Of a stretch of 64,000 bases of DNA, positions 34,653 through 41,271 are shown piece after piece. The position numbers and the translations under genes were made by a program. Numbering within the stretch: the stretch's first letter is position 1; each line of letters starts with the position of its first letter. The DNA is from a bacterium (GTDB taxonomy: Bacteria; Armatimonadota; Abditibacteriia; Abditibacteriales; Abditibacteriaceae): assembly GCA_004172935.1 (NCBI GenBank), contig SDZD01000005.1:1-64000 (forward strand), read 5' to 3'. The notes under the pieces are model-generated. The model saw nothing but the letters and a program-made list of their open reading frames with translations. It was not told the origin of the DNA and searched no databases.

Positions 34653-35728
34653 GTGCCATGCCGCGAACTGAAGAACTGCACTCAGACGATACAGAACGCT
34701 TCGCCGCTTCCTACACCCACGCGCGCCTTGTCGTGCGCCTGAATGCCCTGCTGGAAGCGGCTCTAAAGGCCAAAGAACACACAGCTCTCGGCAACACATT
34801 TCCCGTTCAAGTCGAAGCCACCGGGCAAAAATTGCTACCCGATAGTGTCGTCCATTCGGGCCAGCCCTGTTTGGCGCAGGATGGCTTCTCGCTTCTCAAT
34901 CCCTCTGTTCTATTCGAGGTTCTCTCCCCCGAATCCGAGAATTTCGACCGGGGCGAAAAATTCGAGAGTTACGGGCAAATCGACACTCTGAACGATTATG
35001 TTCTCATCTCACAGGATACTGTACGAGTCACTCACTTTTCGCGTCAGAGCGCGGGCTGGGAGCAGCGCACCCTCTCTGAATTGGATGATAATGTGGCGCT
35101 GTCCCACATCGAGATCGAACTTTCGCTGCGTTCGTTGTACGAGGGGATAGATGTGTCCCCTCAAGTTGTCCCTGCCCCCCTTCCCGAAACGAAGCTTGAA
35201 CCCAAAACCAATCCTATGAGTAAAACCCTATCTTTATTTGAAACCGAATCCGTGCTCGAATCACCCTCGCCGCGCGTAAAATCACTGGGCGATGCCCTCA
35301 TTTGGTGCGACGGCGCCTGCTCAGGCAATCCCGGTCGTGGCGGTTGGGGGAGTATCATCGAGCAAAACGGCGTGCGCCGCGAACTCTCCGGTGGCGAACT
35401 CGAAACCACCAACAACAAAATGGAGCTGAGTGCAGTCATCGCCGCTCTCAAAGATGTCGCTCCCGGCACCAAAGTCAAAATCACCACCGACTCCGATTAT
35501 GTCGTCAAAGGCGCTACTGTCTGGGTGAAAGGCTGGATTCGCAACGGTTGGAAAACTGCTTCCAAAGCTCCCGTCAAAAATCAGGAGTTGTGGCAGGAAC
35601 TGCACGCCCTGCTCCAAATGCGTCCTCACTCGTTCCAGTGGGTCAAAGGCCACGCCGGGCACCCCGAAAACGAGCGCTGCGATGAACTGGCACGAGGGGC
35701 CATCGAGCAAATGAGAAAGAAAAAATAG
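34649..35728 (+). CDS. Uma2-like domain fused to ribonuclease HI
   Basis: 359 residues from GTG 34649 (ATG at 34658 also possible). Residues 20-170 are a Uma2 domain lacking its first strands but keeping D65, E90 and K104. A linker with Pro-Glu repeats follows, then a complete RNase HI: D221 in CDGACSGNPG, E259 in NNKMEL, D281 in TDSDYV, and H335 and D345 in KGHAGHPENERCDE. RNase HI degrades RNA in RNA:DNA hybrids. An internal ATG at 35216 (residue 190) could also start a free RNase HI. The fusion is seen directly; its meaning is inferred. Confidence 0.85.
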   Translation: MSAMPRTEELHSDDTERFAASYTHARLVVRLNALLEAALKAKEHTALGNTFPVQVEATGQKLLPDSVVHSGQPCLAQDGFSLLNPSVLFEVLSPESENFDRGEKFESYGQIDTLNDYVLISQDTVRVTHFSRQSAGWEQRTLSELDDNVALSHIEIELSLRSLYEGIDVSPQVVPAPLPETKLEPKTNPMSKTLSLFETESVLESPSPRVKSLGDALIWCDGACSGNPGRGGWGSIIEQNGVRRELSGGELETTNNKMELSAVIAALKDVAPGTKVKITTDSDYVVKGATVWVKGWIRNGWKTASKAPVKNQELWQELHALLQMRPHSFQWVKGHAGHPENERCDELARGAIEQMRKKK

Positions 35729-35731
35729 CTG

Positions 35732-36847
35732 TTAGAGAGCCAAGCTTTTCTTTTCTCCTCTAGAGACAATTTTATGTCGCCACACCTCGAAGGGCTTAAT
35801 CGCAAAAACGAAGAACGCTAGTGAGGTCACCATTGTAGCTAGGCCCGCTATGGGGCCTAACAACGATTCAGGCAGATGGTAGGATTGCAAAACAGTCGTC
35901 GTTAATTTAATGATGATAATGTGCGTTAAATAAATGGGGAAAGAGAGTTCCCCAATGAAACGGTCAATAGCATTTTTCCTGAAAACCGCAAAAGCGCACG
36001 CGACGGCTACTGCAAAGGAGAGGTAATACAAAACATAAAACGCGGCTCCTAAATGGTCGGACAACCATGTGCCCACTTGCAGATGTAGGTAAAACGCCCC
36101 CAACATCAAAATACAGCACAAAATGTACGACCACATGCCTTGGCAACTAGGGAGCCGCGTGCTTATTTTGTACTTGTCATACAGCCTCCAGCCAAGCATA
36201 CCCGCCAGGAAAAAGGCCAGTTCAAAGGGGAAAAATCGGCTGTTCCATGGGTCTTGAGCGAATCCGGTAATTTGATAAAATGCAAGGCGCCCTACAACGC
36301 TCATCCCAAGTGTGAAAAGTAGAAACGCCGTTTTTGAGCGGTTGATGTAGGGCGCAATCAAGTAAAAAGTAAGTTCCAGGCTAACCGACCAACACTGAGG
36401 TAGCAGCAGATAATTTGAGAGCAAACCATCACCATGTACAGATGTGGGTGTCTGCGCAAAAGAAGCGAACACCACTATGTCCTGCAAGAAGATAGTCAGA
36501 TTGGAAAGAGCCGCGAACGCAAAGCCAAATATGCTGTTGTTCTTGAGGGGATGGGATGTGTAGGGGGCGAGTTGCAACCAATCGTTGAATACGAATTTCG
36601 AGACAAAGCTAATAACCACTACAAACAGCAGAGCGATGATATAGGGAAAGTAAATCCTGAGGAAACGGCTCAAATAGAAGGATTTAGTCGATGAATACCC
36701 TTGTGACAGTACCATCGCCATATAAAACCCGGAGATGCTAAAGAAAAGTTCTACTGCCTCAGGCCCGCTGTGCATCTTCCAGGGAAGCAGGGATTTGGAG
36801 TGCCAGGCCAGCACAGAAAGAGCCAGATAAAGTCGAATAAACCCCAT
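35732..36847 (-). CDS. Acyltransferase 3 family membrane protein
   Basis: 371 residues with about ten membrane helices. N-terminal RLYLALSVLAWHSK carries the conserved His of the acyltransferase 3 family, and FFSISGFYMAMVLS and FYLSRFLRIYFPY match its next segments. The family O-acetylates surface glycans, lipids or peptidoglycan. It is a stand-alone gene, ends 4 bp from the Uma2-RNase HI stop, and is more AT-rich than flanking DNA. Confidence 0.85.
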   Translation of the reverse strand: MGFIRLYLALSVLAWHSKSLLPWKMHSGPEAVELFFSISGFYMAMVLSQGYSSTKSFYLSRFLRIYFPYIIALLFVVVISFVSKFVFNDWLQLAPYTSHPLKNNSIFGFAFAALSNLTIFLQDIVVFASFAQTPTSVHGDGLLSNYLLLPQCWSVSLELTFYLIAPYINRSKTAFLLFTLGMSVVGRLAFYQITGFAQDPWNSRFFPFELAFFLAGMLGWRLYDKYKISTRLPSCQGMWSYILCCILMLGAFYLHLQVGTWLSDHLGAAFYVLYYLSFAVAVACAFAVFRKNAIDRFIGELSFPIYLTHIIIIKLTTTVLQSYHLPESLLGPIAGLATMVTSLAFFVFAIKPFEVWRHKIVSRGEKKSLAL

Positions 36848-37137
36848 GAATGTAGGAAGAGGTGGAGTACATCGTCGAGAGCGAATCTAGTACGAAGTAA
36901 GGATGGGAGGCGTAAGGATTGGAGGCAACCCAGAAGGAGAAACATAAAAGAATTTAGCCATTCATGTAAGCATGGGAAAGGATTCTAAACATGGTGATGT
37001 GTATAAGGGGTTCTAAGAACACACCACCCTGAAATCAAACATTGGGAATGTAACGCGGAAAACGAATCCGGCCAATAATCATCACTTTTCATAATATCTT
37101 TGCGCTCCGTCCACATTGATTCCAAGATAATGCTTGT

Positions 37138-37650
37138 GTGACATTGTTTCTCCCGTTGGAATGGCTGAGTTGGGTGTCAGCGATATTCGGTGGATTCACC
37201 TTCACCGACTGGTACGACTTCATTCCCCTGTGCTGTCTTACCTGCGGCCTAATAGCTGTTGGTTTATCGCGCCTTTTGTTCTCTCGTCCAGCCTCGTTAT
37301 GTCTCAAAGGTATATTGATAGCACTGGCTACATGGCCTCTTTATCCCCTGTTTCCTTTGACGATGATGGCTTGGCAAGTTGTAAAGGTTCGGGGAGCATG
37401 GCCACAAGTGATGATAGACGACCCCAGAAATCTAATCGGATTATCTCGCGACTACGATTTCTGGCTGCACGCTGTTTCTTATACACAGGCCATCGCTGGA
37501 GCGACCTTTGTCACCTTCATCGCCATGCTGTGTGCCAATCAGAAGCGGCTCTCCAGAAACGCGATGATAAGTATCTTGGGCGTATGCGGAGCCACTATGT
37601 TGCTTGCAATCGCCGACCCACTCAACTTGTCCGCATGGTGGTTAGATTGA
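37138..37650 (+). CDS. Small membrane protein, unknown
   Basis: 170 residues from a GTG start. Four hydrophobic helices (including FIPLCCLTCGLIAVGLSRLL and ISILGVCGATMLLAIADPL). Not recognised. It is followed 2 bp later by the next gene's first possible ATG, so the two are likely cotranscribed. The frame in the other phase (from 37134) is only an upstream extension of the next gene and is rejected. Confidence 0.55.
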   Translation: MTLFLPLEWLSWVSAIFGGFTFTDWYDFIPLCCLTCGLIAVGLSRLLFSRPASLCLKGILIALATWPLYPLFPLTMMAWQVVKVRGAWPQVMIDDPRNLIGLSRDYDFWLHAVSYTQAIAGATFVTFIAMLCANQKRLSRNAMISILGVCGATMLLAIADPLNLSAWWLD

Positions 37651-37664
37651 CTATGGAGAGAAAT

Positions 37665-38387
37665 ATGATTCCACGTGAGGAAATATTTGAGCAGTTCAAC
37701 GGTTTGGGGCTGCTCGAAATAAGAGGCAATGGTCTAGAAACGGTCTTGCTTTTTGAGGGTAAGCCTCTGGTTTACGATGCCGCTGACTGTGCCGGAAGCG
37801 TCGGGCGCTTCACTGTTTTGCTACCATCTGCGCAAAATCTCACTGCTCAATTGAAGATCGAGCGTGCGGCAGGGCAGGGATTCTCAGATGAAACACCCCT
37901 GAGTGAGCAAATTGCTCCGCTACTTCACCTTTTACCGAATGGCTCCTATCGCCTCTCACTTGAAGACTCAATTCATCAAGGCATGTTAGATTGGGATGGA
38001 TGGCAATGGCAAGACGAAGCGCGAATGGTGTCGGTGAAGGGCTATTATCCTGATTGGTACGATTACGAACCTGAAGGAATGTTCGTCGCCACTCAGTCAG
38101 ATTCCCTCTTGAGCGATGACCGCATCAACTTCTACTTGGGCGAAATCGAAAATGGTGCTCGTCCAGCCTTGATTGTTTTAGGCGTCAAAAATCATCATGC
38201 CTCGTTTATCTTGGATGGGCACCATAAACTAATGGCTTACTATTGCTGCGGTATCAAGCCGCGCTTCTTGCGAATCGAGTTTGCTCATGAGAAGAAATGG
38301 TCTGCGCAGGAAGCACGAGAGGTACTTGGAGATATTACATGGGACGATGTCCCATTCTACTTGCAGTGGAAATCGAAAAATGACTGA
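37665..38387 (+). CDS. Hypothetical protein with ParB-like DGHHKL motif
   Basis: 240 residues. The ATG at 37665 has GGAGAG 6 bases upstream; an in-frame ATG at 37653 adds four residues. The C-terminal segment SFILDGHHKLMAYYCCGIKPRFLRIEF matches the D-G-x-H-R-x-x-A pattern of ParB-type CTPase/nuclease folds (Lys replaces Arg). The N-terminal part is unrecognised and lies in an AT-richer tract. Cellular role unknown. Confidence 0.6.
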   Translation: MIPREEIFEQFNGLGLLEIRGNGLETVLLFEGKPLVYDAADCAGSVGRFTVLLPSAQNLTAQLKIERAAGQGFSDETPLSEQIAPLLHLLPNGSYRLSLEDSIHQGMLDWDGWQWQDEARMVSVKGYYPDWYDYEPEGMFVATQSDSLLSDDRINFYLGEIENGARPALIVLGVKNHHASFILDGHHKLMAYYCCGIKPRFLRIEFAHEKKWSAQEAREVLGDITWDDVPFYLQWKSKND

Positions 38388-38484
38388 ATGCTTTTATGAG
38401 ATTGCCCCCTGAAGCAAAACCAGTTAAAATACCTTCGGTCAATTTTTGAATTAGCCGTCTCAACGGAGAATATAAGAACGAGTC

Positions 38485-38721
38485 ATGCCCAATCTAGCAT
38501 CCGCGAAGAAACGCCTTCGCCAGAACGCCAAGCGCCAGTTGCGTAACCAGATCGCCAAGACGCGCATCAAAACCGAAGTCAAGAAAGCAATCGCTGGCGA
38601 AATCAACCTCGCCGTGTCTGTTATCGACCGTGCTGCCTCCAAAGGTATCATCCACAAAAACGCTGCTGCCCGCAAAAAGAGCCGCCTCGCCAAGCGCTTG
38701 GCTGCTGCTGCAACTGCCTAA
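38485..38721 (+). CDS. rpsT: Ribosomal protein bS20
   Basis: 78 residues, the usual bS20 size, starting MPNLASAKKRLRQNAKR and rich in Lys/Arg/Ala with the KSRLAKRL C-terminal helix. Binds 16S rRNA in the 30S subunit. Single gene, followed by its own terminator. Confidence 0.96.
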   Translation: MPNLASAKKRLRQNAKRQLRNQIAKTRIKTEVKKAIAGEINLAVSVIDRAASKGIIHKNAAARKKSRLAKRLAAAATA

Positions 38722-38745
38722 TCCGCGTTTCCAACAAAAACATCC

Positions 38746-38773
38746 AACGCTCCGATTCGTCGGGGCGTTTTTG
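38746..38773 (+). terminator. Intrinsic terminator of rpsT
   Basis: AACGCTCCGA / TCGGGGCGTT stem (38746-38755 with 38760-38769), TTCG loop, then TTTTTGC. The yggS start follows 22 bp later. Confidence 0.85.
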
Positions 38774-38794
38774 CTTTTTAGACTGGTTTTCTCC

Positions 38795-39484
38795 ATGAAC
38801 TCGCTCGATCACATCCGCGCCCAAATCGACGCCGCTTGTCACAAAGCCGGACGCGACCCCAAAGAAGTCACCTTACTCGGCGCCTCGAAAACTGTCGAAG
38901 TCGAGCGCTTGGTGCCATTCTTCGAGCAGGGCCTTCAGGACTTCGGTGAGAATTACATTCAGGAAGGCATAGAAAAAGTTCGCTTCTTTCGGGAGCATAA
39001 CTTGAGTGCGACATGGCACTTCATCGGTTCTCTGCAATCCAACAAAGCCCGCGAAGCCGTCGCTCACTTCGACGTTATTCACTCCCTCGACCGTCTCTCA
39101 TTAGCTAAAGAACTTGATAAAGAAGCGCGTAAAATCGGCAAGGTTCAGAGGGTTCTCATTCAGGTCAACGTTGGCCATGAAGATTCTAAGGCGGGCGCCG
39201 AACCCGATTCCGTCGCGACACTTCTCGAATCCTGTCGAGCGTTCGCCAACTTGAGCGTCGAAGGGCTTATGTCGCTGCCACCATTTAGCGATAATCCCGA
39301 AGAAACCCGCCCCTTTCACACTCAACTCCGCCAATTGCGCGAGCATTTGGCAACAGCGGCGCAACCGCTGCCGATTCTCTCTATGGGAATGAGCCGAGAC
39401 TTCGAAATTGCTATCGAAGAAGGAGCCACTCATGTTAGAATTGGCACTGCACTTTTCGGAACGAGAAGTTACACTTCTCAATAA
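38795..39484 (+). CDS. yggS: YggS/PROSC family pyridoxal phosphate homeostasis protein
   Basis: 229 residues from the ATG at 38795. Family motifs: LLGASKTVEVERL (PLP Lys about residue 32), DFGENYIQEG, WHFIGSLQSNKA, LSMGMSRDFEIAIEEGATHVRIGTALFG. The fold is the N-terminal alanine-racemase barrel that buffers PLP. It commonly sits beside sepF and proC, as here. Confidence 0.93.
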   Translation: MNSLDHIRAQIDAACHKAGRDPKEVTLLGASKTVEVERLVPFFEQGLQDFGENYIQEGIEKVRFFREHNLSATWHFIGSLQSNKAREAVAHFDVIHSLDRLSLAKELDKEARKIGKVQRVLIQVNVGHEDSKAGAEPDSVATLLESCRAFANLSVEGLMSLPPFSDNPEETRPFHTQLRQLREHLATAAQPLPILSMGMSRDFEIAIEEGATHVRIGTALFGTRSYTSQ

Positions 39485-39590
39485 CGTTTTTTTGCGAAAC
39501 GTTGTCATTACCGTTGCCTGTTAGGCAATGGTTCATCGCACACCAGTCGCAGTTTTCAACGCACACTTCGGAGACACACAGCACTACATA

Positions 39591-40310
39591 ATGAGCGCCA
39601 TTCGCAACGTTGCCCAAACCTTCCGCAACCTGTGGGGTCAGGGGGGAGATGAGTACGACGAGGAAGAAGATGTCCCTTCTTTCCGTTCCACTGAACCCCA
39701 ACCTTCCGTCCACCACGAAGAGGACGAACCGCAGCCAACCGCACCTTCGCGTTACACGACGCCAGCCAGCGTGCGTCGCCCCGACCCGCGCGAGGAAGAG
39801 GACGAATATCCGTCCTATACCCAGCCTCCGCGCAGCGATTACTCGACAACGGCCACTTCTACTTACGGAGGCGGAACATCCGGCGGCTCTTCGTCCGGTC
39901 GTCGCCTTCGCCCCGTCGCCATGCCCATTCGTGGACGCGAAAAAAATGTTTACACGCTCAAACCCAAGTCGATGGACGAGGCGAGCGTCGCTGCCGATTA
40001 CCTGAAAACAGGTTGCGCCGTCATTCTCAATCTCGATGATTTGAGTAAGGGCGCCGCGCTGCGCATGGTCGATTTCATGAGCGGTGTCTGCTACGGACTC
40101 GACAATCAGGGCCACGCCATGAAACTTGGCGCTGCCATCTTCCTCTTCACACCCGGCGATTACGAAATCACCAGCGACGAGGCCGATTACGGCGAGAACC
40201 GCGACCCCATCTTCCGCGACGAAACCCACGATGCCGCCAACGCTGTTTCGACCAAGGTTGAAGCGACCTCCGGCGCCCCTCTGAACGAACGGCGTTCTTG
40301 GGAGCGTTAA
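39591..40310 (+). CDS. sepF: Cell division protein SepF
   Basis: 240 residues from the ATG at 39591. A short amphipathic N-terminal helix (MSAIRNVAQTFRNLWG) for membrane binding, an acidic Pro-rich linker, then the SepF core (VYTLKPKSMDEASVAADYLKTGCAVILNLDDL ... RMVDFMSGVCYGLDNQGHAMKLGAAIFLFTP). SepF bends membranes and anchors FtsZ in actinobacteria, cyanobacteria and others lacking FtsA/ZipA pairing. It lies between yggS and proC. Confidence 0.93.
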   Translation: MSAIRNVAQTFRNLWGQGGDEYDEEEDVPSFRSTEPQPSVHHEEDEPQPTAPSRYTTPASVRRPDPREEEDEYPSYTQPPRSDYSTTATSTYGGGTSGGSSSGRRLRPVAMPIRGREKNVYTLKPKSMDEASVAADYLKTGCAVILNLDDLSKGAALRMVDFMSGVCYGLDNQGHAMKLGAAIFLFTPGDYEITSDEADYGENRDPIFRDETHDAANAVSTKVEATSGAPLNERRSWER

Positions 40311-40338
40311 TCGTTTAAAGAAGAGCCTGTAGTTGGCA

Positions 40339-40370
40339 AAGAGGGATTTGGTCACGGTCAAATCCCTCTT
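40339..40370. terminator. Hairpin between sepF and proC
   Basis: A perfect 12-bp inverted repeat (40339-40350 with 40359-40370). No T-run follows on the plus strand, so termination is uncertain; it may be attenuating or processing. Confidence 0.45.
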
Positions 40371-40408
40371 CCGTCTGTTGGGCCTCTCTTTTTTCAAGCT
40401 CTGGCTTC

Positions 40409-41209
40409 ATGCCAACATTAGCATTCATCGGTGCGGGCGCGATGGGCGAAGCCATCGCGCGTGGCCTCATCACGTCAGGGCTTTATGCGCCCGCCGACAT
40501 CGTTCTCTACAGCCGAACTTCCGCCCGTGTGCAAGCTCTGGCGCAATCACTGGGGGCACGCACTGCGTTATCCGCCGAACAGGCTGTTCGTGGTGCTGAT
40601 GTCGTCATTCTGGCCGTCAAACCCTACGCGGTCGAAGAGGCAATCGCTTCCTTCCGCGAAGCTCTGACGCCTCAGCAAACCCTCATCTCTGTTGCGGCGG
40701 GCGTTTCCCTTCAACAACTGGAAACGTACGCAGGGGACGCGATCCCGGTGGTACGCTCCATGCCGAACACTCCCTCAATGGTCAGCGCCGGGGCGACAGC
40801 GATTTGTGGTGGCACCCACGCGACTCGTGAAAACCTCGACAAAGCGCGCGCGATATTCTCGGCGTTGGGTTTGTGTGTCGATACCGAAGAAAAACTCTTC
40901 GATGCCGTCACCGGCCTGTCGGGTAGTGGTCCCGCCTACGTCTTCCTTTTCATCGAGGCATTGGCCGATGGCGGTGTGCGGGCGGGGCTGCGGCGCGATG
41001 TCGCGCTCCAACTCGCCGCGCAAACAGTGTTAGGTGGCGCTCAAATGGTCTTAGAAACCGGGAAGCATCCCGGTGTTCTAAAAGATCAAGTTGCTTCGCC
41101 CGGTGGAACCACCATCGCTGCTCTGCACGCGCTCGAAAACGGCGCTTTTCGCGGTACAGTCATGAACGCGGTCATCGCATCGGCCAACCGTTCGCGAGAA
41201 TTAACTTAA
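40409..41209 (+). CDS. proC: Pyrroline-5-carboxylate reductase
   Basis: 266 residues. The NADPH-binding Gly motif is FIGAGAMGEAIARGL (8-13) and the C-terminal signature is DQVASPGGTTIAALHALENGAFRG. It catalyses the last step of proline synthesis. The yggS-sepF-proC order is conserved in many Gram-positives and cyanobacteria. Confidence 0.95.
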   Translation: MPTLAFIGAGAMGEAIARGLITSGLYAPADIVLYSRTSARVQALAQSLGARTALSAEQAVRGADVVILAVKPYAVEEAIASFREALTPQQTLISVAAGVSLQQLETYAGDAIPVVRSMPNTPSMVSAGATAICGGTHATRENLDKARAIFSALGLCVDTEEKLFDAVTGLSGSGPAYVFLFIEALADGGVRAGLRRDVALQLAAQTVLGGAQMVLETGKHPGVLKDQVASPGGTTIAALHALENGAFRGTVMNAVIASANRSRELT

Positions 41210-41271
41210 CTCGGCGAAGCGTCCACTTCTTTGCCTCATTCGTGTGGCGGGCGCGCCACACTTTTCCAAAC

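Noticed and set aside
37134..37664. The upstream part of the 417-codon frame containing the DGHHKL protein
   Set aside because: It overlaps the 170-aa membrane gene in another frame and shows no domain; a ribosome-binding site before ATG 37665 fits a later start.
39435..40397. A 320-codon minus-strand frame over sepF
   Set aside because: Opposes a clear SepF and has no recognisable protein features.
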